Shown one piece after another: positions 54,129 through 63,012 of a stretch of 64,000 nt of DNA. Location: NCBI GenBank assembly GCA_037045685.1, contig JBAOII010000027.1, positions 1-64,000 on the forward strand, in the 5' to 3' direction. Each line of letters opens with the position of its first letter. Within the stretch, counting starts at the first letter, position 1. This DNA is from Competibacter_A sp037045685. Its GTDB lineage: Bacteria; Pseudomonadota; Gammaproteobacteria; Competibacterales; Competibacteraceae. Made by a program: the position numbers and the translations under genes. Below the pieces are notes generated by a model. It saw only the letters and a list, made by a program, of their open reading frames with translations. It was not told the DNA's origin and made no database searches.

Positions 54129-56444
54129 ATGGCCGCGCTCCAGCGCCGGGCGATTCGGATACGCGGCCAAGTTCAAGGCGTCGGCTTCCGCCCGTTCGTT
54201 TACCGGCTGGCGGCGCGGCACGGCCTGAGCGGCTTTGTCCGCAACGACGGCGCGGGCGTGGAAATCGAAGTTCAGGGTTCGGCGGCGGCGCTGGAGGGTT
54301 TTCTTCGCGACTTGCGCCAGCCGCCGCCGCTCGCCCGCATCGACGCGCTCCGTGTCCGCGAACTGCCCTCGCAGCCGCAAGATGCGGGGTCTTTCGTCAT
54401 CGCCGCGACCGGCGGCGGCGCGGTGACGGCGGACGTGACTCCGGACACGGCGATCTGCGCGAATTGCTTGGCCGAACTGTTCGACCCGCGCGAACGCCGC
54501 TATCGCTACCCCTTCATCAACTGCACCGACTGCGGCCCCCGCTACACCATCACCGCCGCCCTGCCCTACGACCGCCCCAACACCAGCATGGCCGGTTTCG
54601 CGCTATGCCCGGCTTGCGCGCGAGAATACCGCGACCCCAACGACCGCCGCTTTCACGCGCAACCGAACGCCTGCCCGGTCTGCGGTCCCCGCTTGACTTT
54701 GCGCGATGCTAACGGTCAGCCGGTCGCAGTAGACGACGTGATCGCCGCCGCGCTGGCACGCCTGCTCGCGGGCGAGATTCTGGCGATCAAGGGACTGGGC
54801 GGTTTTCATCTGGTCTGCGACGCCCAAAACGCCGCCGCCGTCGCCCGCCTCCGCCAGCGCAAGCAGCGCGACGCCAAGCCGTTCGCGGTCATGGCGGCCA
54901 ACATCGCGTCGCTGGCAAACTGGGTCGAAGTCAGCGAAGACGAACGGCAATTACTGGAATCGCCGCAACGACCTATCGTGCTGCTGCGCTCCCCTCGCCC
55001 TCCGGGAGAGGGGCCGGGGGTGAGGGCGAACGAGCAACCCCTGCCCGACATCGCCCCCGGCTTGGCCCACCTCGGCGTGATGCTGCCCTACACGCCGCTG
55101 CACTATCTGCTGTTCCACGAAGCGGCCGGGCGGCCGGTGGGCACGGCGTGGCTGGACCAACCGCAATCGCTGCTGCTGATCATGACCAGCGCCAATCCCG
55201 GCGGCGAGCCGCTGGTCATCGGCGACGAGGAAGCCGTGCAACGGTTGCGCGGAATCGCCGACGGTTTCATCACTCACGACCGGGCGATTCTGGCGCGCTG
55301 CGACGACAGCGTTGTAGCCGATGGCGTGTTCATCCGCCGCGCCCGCAGTTACACCCCGCAAGCCATCCGTTTACCTCATGCCGGACCCTCGGTGTTGGCG
55401 CTGGGCGGTTTTCTCAAGAACACCGTTTGCCTGACCCGCGACGACCGGGCGTATCTCTCGCCGCACATCGGCAGTCTGGACAACGCCGAAACCTGCCGGG
55501 CGTTGGAAGAGGCGGTGGAACACTTGCAATCCATTCTGCGGATCGCGCCGGAGCGAATCGCGTGCGACCTGCATCCCGATTTTCCCAGCAGCCGGCTGGC
55601 AGCAGCCTACGCGGCGGAGAGAAACTTACCCTGCATCGCCGTTCAGCATCATCATGCCCACATCGCGGCGGTCATCGCGGAACACGGCTTGCGAGAACCC
55701 GTGCTGGGTTTGGCTCTTGATGGGGTCGGACTCGGCTTGGACGGCGGCATCTGGGGCGGCGAATTGCTGCGGGTGGACGGCGCGCATTTCGAGCGTCTCG
55801 GCCACTTGCGACCGTTGCCCCTGCCCGGTGGCGACCGGGCGGCGCGCGAACCTTGGCGACTGGCGGCGGCGGCGTTGCACCAACTGGGACGGGGTGAGGA
55901 CATTCCCCGCCGCTTCGGCGCAAAAACGGCCGTCATCCGCCAAATGCTGGAACGGCGCATCAACACCCCCCAAACCAGCAGCGCCGGCCGCCTGTTCGAC
56001 GCCGCCGCCGCCTTGCTCGGCGTGCGCGAGATCAGCGATTACGAGGGACAGGCGGCGATGGAGCTGGAAGCGCTGGCGCATCGACACGGGCCGGCGGCGG
56101 CGCTGGCCGACGGTTTCCATCTGGGCGACGACGGCGTGTTGGATTTGCTGCCGCTGCTGTCTTGGCTGGCCGATAGCGCAGAACCCGGCGCGGGCGCGGC
56201 CGTTTTTCACGCCACGCTCGCGCTGGCCCTGAGCGAATGGCTGGGCTGGGCGGGCGGCAAATCCGGCATTCGACAGGTCGCCTTGGGCGGCGGCTGTTTC
56301 CTCAACCGGCTGTTGACGGCGCAACTCCGCACTCGGCTGGAAACGACCGGCTGGCGGGTATTCACCGCCCGCCAAGCACCGCCAAACGATGGCGGTCTAA
56401 GCTTGGGACAGGCTTGGGTGGCGATGCTCGCCGAGCCGGTTTGA
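54129..56444 (+). CDS. hypF: Carbamoyltransferase HypF
   Basis: HypF makes the CN ligands of the hydrogenase active site from carbamoyl phosphate. The 771 residues show an acylphosphatase domain (GQVQGVGFRPFVYRLAARHG) and zinc ribbons (CANCLAEL ... CTDCGPRY; CPACAREY ... CPVCGPR). A YrdC-like domain follows (LAIKGLGGFHLVCDAQNAAA), then a Kae1-like C-terminal domain (AVQHHHAHIAAVIAEHGL; LALGGGCFLNRLL). Between IVLLR and DIAPG there is an extra segment (SPRPPGEGPGVRA) encoded by an in-frame repeat element. The start at 54129 was chosen because the acylphosphatase begins there. Confidence 0.95.
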   Translation: MAALQRRAIRIRGQVQGVGFRPFVYRLAARHGLSGFVRNDGAGVEIEVQGSAAALEGFLRDLRQPPPLARIDALRVRELPSQPQDAGSFVIAATGGGAVTADVTPDTAICANCLAELFDPRERRYRYPFINCTDCGPRYTITAALPYDRPNTSMAGFALCPACAREYRDPNDRRFHAQPNACPVCGPRLTLRDANGQPVAVDDVIAAALARLLAGEILAIKGLGGFHLVCDAQNAAAVARLRQRKQRDAKPFAVMAANIASLANWVEVSEDERQLLESPQRPIVLLRSPRPPGEGPGVRANEQPLPDIAPGLAHLGVMLPYTPLHYLLFHEAAGRPVGTAWLDQPQSLLLIMTSANPGGEPLVIGDEEAVQRLRGIADGFITHDRAILARCDDSVVADGVFIRRARSYTPQAIRLPHAGPSVLALGGFLKNTVCLTRDDRAYLSPHIGSLDNAETCRALEEAVEHLQSILRIAPERIACDLHPDFPSSRLAAAYAAERNLPCIAVQHHHAHIAAVIAEHGLREPVLGLALDGVGLGLDGGIWGGELLRVDGAHFERLGHLRPLPLPGGDRAAREPWRLAAAALHQLGRGEDIPRRFGAKTAVIRQMLERRINTPQTSSAGRLFDAAAALLGVREISDYEGQAAMELEALAHRHGPAAALADGFHLGDDGVLDLLPLLSWLADSAEPGAGAAVFHATLALALSEWLGWAGGKSGIRQVALGGGCFLNRLLTAQLRTRLETTGWRVFTARQAPPNDGGLSLGQAWVAMLAEPV
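54990..55026 (+). repeat. GC-rich palindromic repeat inserted in frame within hypF
   Basis: The segment CCCCTCGCCCTCCGGGAGAG plus a following GGGGCCGGGGGTGAGGG has the look of a common dispersed intergenic repeat of proteobacteria. It adds about 13 codons at a place where HypF relatives have none. Confidence 0.65.
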
Positions 56445-56454
56445 GACGCACATT

Positions 56455-56600
56455 TAGGATTTTCGCTTTCCGTCGTTCCCGCGCGAGCGGGAATCCAGTG
56501 AGCCGTTGAAAAGCTGGATACCCGTTTTTACGGGTATGGCGATCAAAGTCCCAGCGAAAGTCCTGACATTTATTCTCGGACCGGACTCGCCGGAATCGCC
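56455..56600. repeat. REP-like element with two hairpins between hypF and hypC
   Basis: TTCCCGC-GCGA-GCGGGAA (56476-56493) and TACCCGT-TTTT-ACGGGTA (56519-56536) are perfect hairpins, with GAATCCAG and GCTGGATA between. The motif is a common REP-type repeat in proteobacterial genomes. There is no long T run, so it is not a clear terminator. hypF and hypC are therefore spaced by 209 bases. Confidence 0.7.
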
Positions 56601-56653
56601 TACCATTAGGCAACGAACCCTGCTCGAATCACCGCAACGAGAGGTCAACCGTC

Positions 56654-56890
56654 ATGTGCCTCGCCATTCCCGCCCTGGTCGTCGAGATTTTGGAACAGGA
56701 ACAAGCCATCGTGGACATGGGCGGCGTGCGCAAGCCGATTTCCACCGCGTTGCTGGACGAGGTGGCGGTGGGCGATTACGTCATCGTCCACGTCGGTTTC
56801 GCTCTCAGCCGCCTGGACCCGGAAGAAGCGGCGGAGACGCTGAAACTGTTCGCCGAAATGGCCGAGGTGATCGGCGATGAAATATCTTGA
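56654..56890 (+). CDS. hypC: Hydrogenase maturation chaperone HypC
   Basis: The 78-residue product begins MCLAIPALVVEILEQEQAIV. Cys2 is essential for binding the Fe(CN)2CO precursor and the hydrogenase large subunit. Residues VGDYVIVHVGFALSRLDPEE complete the OB-like fold. The frame overlaps hypD by 14 bases. HypC works as a scaffold with HypD. Confidence 0.95.
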   Translation: MCLAIPALVVEILEQEQAIVDMGGVRKPISTALLDEVAVGDYVIVHVGFALSRLDPEEAAETLKLFAEMAEVIGDEIS

Positions 56891-57995
56891 CGAATTCCGC
56901 GATGGCGAGCGGGCGCGGGGACTCGCCGCCCGCATCCGTCAGGAAGCCGAGCCGAACCGCCGCTACGCCTTGATGGAGTTTTGCGGCGGCCACACCCACG
57001 CCATCTGCCGTTACGGCATCGAAGATCTGTTGCCGGACAACGTGCGGCTGATCCACGGTCCCGGTTGCCCGGTGTGCGTGCTGCCGAGCGGGCGCCTGCA
57101 AGCGGCCATCGATCTGGTGGAGCGAGAACGGGTGATCCTGTGCAGCTACGGCGACCTGCTGCGCGTACCGGGCGCGCAAGGCGACACGCTGCTCAAGGCC
57201 AAGGCGCGCGGCGCGGACGTGCGGATGGTGTACTCGATCAGCGACGCGCTGGACATCGCCCGCGCCCAGCCCGACCGCCACATCGCGTTTTTTGCGATCG
57301 GCTTCGAGACCACCACCCCGCCCACCGCTGTCGCCATCCGGCAAGCCCAGCGCGAAGGATTGGGCAATTTCAGCGTGTACTGCAATCACGTTCTCACCCC
57401 GCCGGCGTTGCGGGCGATTTTGGCGACGCATTCCCCGATCCAACTGGACGGCTGCATCGGCCCCGCCCACGTCAGCACCATCATCGGCAGCCAGCCCTAT
57501 CAATTCGTCGCCGCCGACCACCATCGGCCGCTGGTCATCGCCGGCTTCGAGCCGCTGGACGTGCTGCAAGCGATTTCGATGCTGATCCGGCAGATCAACG
57601 CCGGCAAGGCCGAAGTGGAGAACGAATACACCCGCGCCGTCACCCCCGAAGGCAACCGCAAGGCGCAGTGCTTGATGGCCGATGTGTTCGAGCTGCGCCC
57701 GGCCTTCGAATGGCGCGGGCTGGGCTGGTTGCCGGACAGCGCCTTGGCGCTTCGGCCGGAATTCGCCGAGTGGGACGCCGAGCGCCGTTTTGACGTTCCC
57801 GCGATCCGGGCGGCCGACCACAAAGCCTGCGCCTGCGGCGAGGTGCTGCGGGGCGTGAAGCGCCCGCAGGACTGCACGGTGTTCGGCACCGCCTGCACGC
57901 CCGATCACCCGCTCGGTTCTTGCATGGTGTCCGCCGAAGGCGCTTGCGCGGCCTATTATCACTACGGTCGCTTTCGTCAAGCGGCGGCATCATGA
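56877..57995 (+). CDS. hypD: Hydrogenase maturation protein HypD
   Basis: HypD is the [4Fe-4S] scaffold on which the Fe(CN)2CO group is assembled. The 372 residues show MEFCGGHTHAICRYG with the catalytic Cys, GPGCPVCVLPSG, GFETTTPPTA, YCNHVLTPPALR and the cluster-binding C-terminus CACGEVLRG ... CTVFGTACTPDHPLGSCMVS. The stop and the hypE start overlap (ATGA). Complete and of standard length. Confidence 0.96.
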   Translation: MKYLDEFRDGERARGLAARIRQEAEPNRRYALMEFCGGHTHAICRYGIEDLLPDNVRLIHGPGCPVCVLPSGRLQAAIDLVERERVILCSYGDLLRVPGAQGDTLLKAKARGADVRMVYSISDALDIARAQPDRHIAFFAIGFETTTPPTAVAIRQAQREGLGNFSVYCNHVLTPPALRAILATHSPIQLDGCIGPAHVSTIIGSQPYQFVAADHHRPLVIAGFEPLDVLQAISMLIRQINAGKAEVENEYTRAVTPEGNRKAQCLMADVFELRPAFEWRGLGWLPDSALALRPEFAEWDAERRFDVPAIRAADHKACACGEVLRGVKRPQDCTVFGTACTPDHPLGSCMVSAEGACAAYYHYGRFRQAAAS

Positions 57996-59041
57996 ATCGT
58001 CGCCGCGAAATCTTTGCCCGCCGTCTCGATCTGGCGCACGGTTGCGTCGAAATGAGCCACGGCGGCGGCGGCCGGGCGATGGCGCAGTTGATCGAAGACT
58101 TGTTTTTGGCCGCGTTCGACAACGACTGGTTGCGGGCGCAGGACGACTGCGCCCAGTTCGCCGTGCCCGCCGGCCGGCTGGTGATGGCGACCGACAGCCA
58201 CGTCGTTTCTCCGCTGTTTTTCCCCGGCGGCGACATCGGTTGCCTGTCGGTCCACGGCACCCTCAACGACGTGGCGATGGCGGGCGCCCGACCGCTCTAT
58301 CTCGCCAGCAGCTTCATTCTGGAGGAAGGCTTTGCCCTCGCCGACCTCAAGCGCATCGTGGACTCGATGGCGCACGCGGCACGGCGGGCGGGCGTGCCGG
58401 TCGTCACCGGCGATACCAAAGTGGTGGAGCGCGGCAAGGGCGACGGGGTGTTCATCACCACCACCGGCGTCGGTGTGGTGCCGGAAGGCGTGGCGATTTC
58501 CGCCAGCCGGGCGCGACCGGGCGATGCCGTTCTGCTCAGCGGATCGCTGGGCGAGCACGGCATGGCGGTATTGACGCAGCGGGAGAATTTGAGCTTCGAC
58601 GCGCCAATCGAATCCGACACGGCGGCGCTGCACGAACTGGTCGCGGCGATGGTCGCGGCGATCCCGGACATTCACTGTCTGCGCGACCCCACGCGCGGCG
58701 GTTTGGCCAGCGCCCTGAACGAAATCGCCCGGCAAGCCGGGGTCGGGATGCGCTTGCACGAGGCGGCGATTCCGGTGCGCGAGCCGGTGCGGGCCTTGTG
58801 CGAATTTCTGGGGCTGGACCCGCTCTACGTCGCCAACGAAGGTAAATTGATCGCGATTTGCCCGGCGGAGGCGGCGGATCGTCTGCTGGCGGCGATGCGC
58901 GATCATCCTCTGGGACGGGAAGCGGCCATCATCGGCGAGGTGGTGGCCGACGATCACGGTTTCGTGGAGATGGAAACGGTATTCGGGGGCCGGCGCTTGG
59001 TGGATTGGCTGAGCGGGGAACAGTTGCCGAGGATTTGCTGA
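57992..59041 (+). CDS. hypE: Hydrogenase maturation protein HypE
   Basis: HypE dehydrates the carbamoyl group on its own C-terminal Cys to thiocyanate, for transfer as CN to iron. The 349 residues have the PurM-like fold (HGGGGRAMAQLIEDLF, HGTLNDVAMAGARPLYL, TGDTKVVERGKGDG, DPTRGGLASALNEIA) and end in LPRIC, the required C-terminal PRxC. The start at 57992 overlaps hypD. Its stop overlaps the next start by one base. Confidence 0.96.
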   Translation: MNRRREIFARRLDLAHGCVEMSHGGGGRAMAQLIEDLFLAAFDNDWLRAQDDCAQFAVPAGRLVMATDSHVVSPLFFPGGDIGCLSVHGTLNDVAMAGARPLYLASSFILEEGFALADLKRIVDSMAHAARRAGVPVVTGDTKVVERGKGDGVFITTTGVGVVPEGVAISASRARPGDAVLLSGSLGEHGMAVLTQRENLSFDAPIESDTAALHELVAAMVAAIPDIHCLRDPTRGGLASALNEIARQAGVGMRLHEAAIPVREPVRALCEFLGLDPLYVANEGKLIAICPAEAADRLLAAMRDHPLGREAAIIGEVVADDHGFVEMETVFGGRRLVDWLSGEQLPRIC

Positions 59042-59766
59042 TGCGTTTCCGCCCGGCAATGCAAAACTGGTTTGCATCTGGCAATAACAAGCTTGGGGGT
59101 TGGCCGACGCTGTATTGCCTTTGGGCAGCGTTCGCGATCTGTTCGGCGATTGCTTTTTCCGGCTTCTCGGCCGAGAGCGTCACCCGCCTTTTGGTGATCG
59201 TGTTCCTTTTCGGTCAAATCGCCTTGCGCTCGATGCTGGTGAAGGCTCTACCCCGGCTTGCGCCGAAAGCGCGATTCATCTTTATGGGGACGGTCCTCGC
59301 TGCGGTGGTGGAGGGCTTTCACATGATCTCCACGCCGGTTTTTTTGTCGCTGCGCGTTGGTATGGATACTCCTCTCGCGCAAGGATTCACCAACTACGTG
59401 CTCGATCTACTCTTTACTGTGCCCGCTTATCTGGTGATTTTTTCGGTTATTTGGCATTTTATTAACCGATATCATTATACATTTTGGCGCTACGCCATCA
59501 TCATGGGACTCGGACAAGCTTTGGGCGATGGTGGGCTTTTCTATTTCTTGAATGCCCCGGTGATGCTCTTCTTTCTGCCCTATCCAATGACGAATTATCA
59601 CGCGATTAACGTCATTCCATTTTTGGCGGTTTGCGATGATCTGAAGTGCGACCGGCGCGCGAGTGCTTGGATGTATATCGCCGTTCCGGGGTTGATTGGA
59701 ACATATTTTATTTGTGGGGCGATCATAAAATTGCTGGGCAGGTTTTTTGGGATCGAATCGAGCTGA
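59041..59766 (+). CDS. Polytopic membrane protein coupled to hypE
   Basis: The start at 59041 shares the A of the hypE stop (TGATG), so translation is coupled. The 241-residue product has about six hydrophobic helices (YCLWAAFAICSAIAFSGFSA; LLVIVFLFGQIALRSMLV; FIFMGTVLAAVVEGFHMIST; LDLLFTVPAYLVIFSVIWHF; YAIIMGLGQALGDGGLFYFL; IAVPGLIGTYFICGAIIKLL). I do not recognise the family. Several His residues (HMIST, WHFINRYHY) lie near the helix ends. A role in hydrogenase biogenesis is suggested only by the coupling. It is less GC-rich towards its 3' end. Confidence 0.65.
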   Translation: MRFRPAMQNWFASGNNKLGGWPTLYCLWAAFAICSAIAFSGFSAESVTRLLVIVFLFGQIALRSMLVKALPRLAPKARFIFMGTVLAAVVEGFHMISTPVFLSLRVGMDTPLAQGFTNYVLDLLFTVPAYLVIFSVIWHFINRYHYTFWRYAIIMGLGQALGDGGLFYFLNAPVMLFFLPYPMTNYHAINVIPFLAVCDDLKCDRRASAWMYIAVPGLIGTYFICGAIIKLLGRFFGIESS

Positions 59767-59843
59767 AATCGGCTCCACGAACGGATAGATTCCACTATTT
59801 CACTTGCAAAGAATATCGCGCTTCCGGCCGAACATGCGAATCG

Positions 59844-60182
59844 TTAATCCGTGCCGATCAGCACCTGGGGACAGCCCATCGAGATTTGGTTGGCCGGACC
59901 CAGCGCCTCCACGATGGTGTTGCCCTGGAAGCAGGCGGGCAGGTTGTTGATCAGCACCTTGCCGCTGCCATCGACGACCACGCCGGGACCGTGCGGGATG
60001 GGCGGATACGGCGTGGCGCAGGCGTGGATGCTCTGGCGCCGGGCGGCGAGGCTTGCAATCAGGCCACCCAACGAGGCGGGCAGGCCACCGATGAGCACGT
60101 TCGGGCTGACCGGGCCGCCGGTCAGGATCGGCGGCAGGATGTGTTGGACCGGATCGGTGATGCGGACGGCGGGTTTGCCCAT
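59844..60182 (-). CDS. PAAR-domain protein (type VI secretion spike tip)
   Basis: PAAR proteins cap the VgrG spike of the type VI secretion system and carry effectors. The start at 60182 (MGKPAVRITDPVQHILPPIL) gives 112 residues. The PAAR repeats are GGPVSPNVLIGGLPASLGG, HGPGVVVDGSGKVLINNLPA and GPANQISMGCPQVLIGTD, with the His and Cys expected to bind zinc at the tip. No additional domain is fused. It lies just downstream of the AN1-nuclease gene on the same strand, with 136 bases between. Confidence 0.85.
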   Translation of the reverse strand: MGKPAVRITDPVQHILPPILTGGPVSPNVLIGGLPASLGGLIASLAARRQSIHACATPYPPIPHGPGVVVDGSGKVLINNLPACFQGNTIVEALGPANQISMGCPQVLIGTD

Positions 60183-60318
60183 GACCAAGTTCCTCTCTAC
60201 ACTTCTTCAAACAGTTGCGGTAAATCATTCGCACAGCTATCAACCTATTAATATTAAAAGTATTTTTAGCACGAGAGGTTTCTATGAGTCCTCACGAATC
60301 CTTGCTTCATCAAATTAC

Positions 60319-62973
60319 CTATATGAGCCAAAGGAAATCTTCGATGTCCTCTGGTTCAATGTTGATGTAATTATCAAGATCGATTGGACTGGTTGAAATA
60401 CGTGTCATTCGCCGCGAATCTGGCAAGCCCAGATGATCCTCAAATTCGGATATTGCTTGCAGAACTCCTCCATCCAGTGAAAACTTTGTATATATCTCCA
60501 TGTAGTTATCAATAACAGACTCAATGTTTTCTTTTCCTTCCTGCGTCGAGGCGATGTCCTTTAGGATTCTCAATTTATTTAAGACTCGGTCCTTCTGATG
60601 CTGTCTCGCATCCTCTATCTTACAGGGATAGGTTAGACGTATGTTCTCAACTTTTCGGTCATATTGGTCGATTGAAAACAACCCGCCGACAGGGAAATGA
60701 TCCGAGATCCGCCGCCAATAGCGAGTGTATTGTAAATACTCAGTGTCTACCGCAATCACCCTACCAAAAGGCGTCATCAAGCCTACGTTTACCTTTTGCC
60801 AATTTTTTGTGTATATGAAAAAATCAGCTATTCGTGCCGTAGCAAAAAATTTTGCCCGTTTAATAGAACAGCCTTTGGGGTTGGTGTCCACCGGAATGTC
60901 TTCCTCCAGGGTTTCTCTATCGTGCCAGTTGGTTCCAGAAACCGTCTGCGCAAACGCGAGATGTGACGGTAACTGCTTCTCGAAAGTAAGTTCCAGAATG
61001 TTTCTTACCGCATCCTCTTGAGCGCTTTGTATCCCCGTATTTTTTTGGAGATAGCTACGAGATTGGCTGGGTTGCAGAATAGATAAAAGAAATTGGTACT
61101 TTTGCTTCACCGATGGCGGATTTTTATCCTGCTTTAGGTAATCTTCTAGTTCATTCTGCTTTAGGTAATCTTCTAGATTTTGATATTCCGAAATAATCGC
61201 TTTTTCTAACTCATCTTCCCAAACAGTTTTGTCAATTTTTCCCGATAAATCAACAGCCTTTAGATACAGGCTTTTTTCAAAAGCCGTTCGTGGTTGCCCA
61301 TGCTTGTTAAAGCATTCCTTGATCCTGTTCCATACCTTTTGAAACTCCATGTTAACTGCTTTATCGAACTGAGTCTTCTCATTAACATTGTTAAAACTGG
61401 CGGGGTTGATGACACGGGCCTCTCTGGATAAGTAATAGTCTCCACCTATAATCCAATAACTGCCGTCACGGCCAATTTGTTTTAAGCCCTGGCAAATCTG
61501 CTTATGTTCATTTTCGCGCTGAAATTCGTAATCTTCCGATTGACCCGGAAGATTACCGGGCGTGGTGTGAACCACTCCGATATGTACCGTGAGCGGTGGC
61601 TTGGCGCCAACTTTGACCTGAAGATCGTGTACAATAATGGGCCGATACTCGTTCTCTCGTTTCTCCCAGTCAATAAATTTATCCTTCGTGTTAATCCAAT
61701 CAATCTTGCTGTAGTCATCAGGATTGCCCCGTTCATCACGGCGCGGTTCGCCGTCCGTGCCTATTGCCCAGCATCGCTCATATTTTTTGATTTTCGGCCC
61801 TTCTCGCAGAATGATCGGGTAAAACTCACGCTGCCCATTTTTTTTGTTGTGGCCTGATTTCATACGCGGGCCAGAATACAGCTTCAAACCCGCCTTCTGA
61901 ACTTCCACCTTCAAATAATCTATGCCCTCGCCGACTTCTTGCAGCACGAGAATGTCGAGCCATGAATTATTCTCAAACAACTTGATAATGTGATCAGTGA
62001 TTTTTCGCTTGTGAACTTCTTTATTAAGGTTGTCGTAAGCCGTCTTGGCATCACCAAATTTACTGGACACCGCTATTTTGGTCTGCTCCAGATTGGACAT
62101 CGCCACTTCGATCTGCCTCACAGCGGTATCATCTAAGTCAGATGATTTTATATTAGCCTTCGTGGTGCGACCGAAAAATTGCGTTTCTTTGCCGACCCTC
62201 CCACTACGCCTAGGTTCGTTCTCGCTTGTCTGTGTCGTTTGGGTTGGTTGAGTTATACAATCACACAAGGGGCTAAGATTTGCCGGTGAGTGTCCCGCTC
62301 TTTTTTGTTTCTTTAGAAACTTTTCCAGATAGTAAGAAGTATCCTTCCTATGTTGTCCGAACATCTGGATTGAACTGAGTATTATTCCTTTCTTCTTATC
62401 TATACTGTTCACGGATCGGCTGTTGTCAAGCATTTGGATAGCATCTGCTGCTTTTTTGAAATCTTTCACCACTTCGTTCCAAGCTTCCGTGAAATTGGCG
62501 GCTGCCGTTTGGCAACGCCTGAAAAGTTGCTCGTGTTTTTGGTCGGGATTTCCGTCAATCTTGCCGAAATGGGCGACGTTCCAAGTCGCGACGCCAAGCC
62601 TCAGCTCCGAGGAGTTGAATACGTTGTTCTGGATTAAGCTGATAGCGTTGGGGCTGCTTGGCTGTTTCTCTTTTAAATCCTCGATTTCCGTTCTCTCAGT
62701 AGTACCCAGAAAGTCCGATTCCTGCTGGAATAAGAAATACGAGGAGCTATTTTGCTCTAAATCAGCATATTCGTGTGTGGAATTATTGTTAGAGATAGGT
62801 TGAGTTTTCCTTTTTTTATTACTCTCATCGTCTCTTAAAGAAGGACAATCGTGCTTTTCCCTAGATAAATGAGAGTCGCAAAAAAACTTGTCGCAAAAAC
62901 CACATCTTTTATAGTCTTCCTCCATGCCTTGACTGACGAGGTTCTTGCAGCCTGAGGTGTGTGCACAGCGCAT
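60319..62973 (-). CDS. AN1-type zinc finger fused to an EEP-family nuclease domain (candidate T6SS effector)
   Basis: The 884-residue product starts with MRCAHTSGCK and an AN1-like finger: Cys24-x2-Cys27-x4-Cys32-x2-His35-x5-His41-x-Cys43. AN1 fingers are mainly eukaryotic. From residue 125 an endonuclease/exonuclease/phosphatase domain shows ATWNV (129-133), LQEV (344-347), HTTPG (469-473), GGDYY (510-514) and SDHFP (757-761). Long charged insertions lie between motifs. GDYY has Tyr where GDxN has Asn. The gene is clearly AT-rich relative to its neighbours, indicating transfer. It has no signal peptide. The flanking PAAR and spike-type genes suggest delivery by type VI secretion. No immunity gene was recognised. 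Confidence 0.75.
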   Translation of the reverse strand: MRCAHTSGCKNLVSQGMEEDYKRCGFCDKFFCDSHLSREKHDCPSLRDDESNKKRKTQPISNNNSTHEYADLEQNSSSYFLFQQESDFLGTTERTEIEDLKEKQPSSPNAISLIQNNVFNSSELRLGVATWNVAHFGKIDGNPDQKHEQLFRRCQTAAANFTEAWNEVVKDFKKAADAIQMLDNSRSVNSIDKKKGIILSSIQMFGQHRKDTSYYLEKFLKKQKRAGHSPANLSPLCDCITQPTQTTQTSENEPRRSGRVGKETQFFGRTTKANIKSSDLDDTAVRQIEVAMSNLEQTKIAVSSKFGDAKTAYDNLNKEVHKRKITDHIIKLFENNSWLDILVLQEVGEGIDYLKVEVQKAGLKLYSGPRMKSGHNKKNGQREFYPIILREGPKIKKYERCWAIGTDGEPRRDERGNPDDYSKIDWINTKDKFIDWEKRENEYRPIIVHDLQVKVGAKPPLTVHIGVVHTTPGNLPGQSEDYEFQRENEHKQICQGLKQIGRDGSYWIIGGDYYLSREARVINPASFNNVNEKTQFDKAVNMEFQKVWNRIKECFNKHGQPRTAFEKSLYLKAVDLSGKIDKTVWEDELEKAIISEYQNLEDYLKQNELEDYLKQDKNPPSVKQKYQFLLSILQPSQSRSYLQKNTGIQSAQEDAVRNILELTFEKQLPSHLAFAQTVSGTNWHDRETLEEDIPVDTNPKGCSIKRAKFFATARIADFFIYTKNWQKVNVGLMTPFGRVIAVDTEYLQYTRYWRRISDHFPVGGLFSIDQYDRKVENIRLTYPCKIEDARQHQKDRVLNKLRILKDIASTQEGKENIESVIDNYMEIYTKFSLDGGVLQAISEFEDHLGLPDSRRMTRISTSPIDLDNYINIEPEDIEDFLWLI

Positions 62974-63012
62974 CGTAGATCTCTCCGTACAAATTAACTC
63001 GATTGGCTATTC

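Noticed and set aside
56519..56536. Hairpin TACCCGT/ACGGGTA as a terminator
   Set aside because: No T run follows, and it belongs to a REP-like repeat between two genes of one operon.
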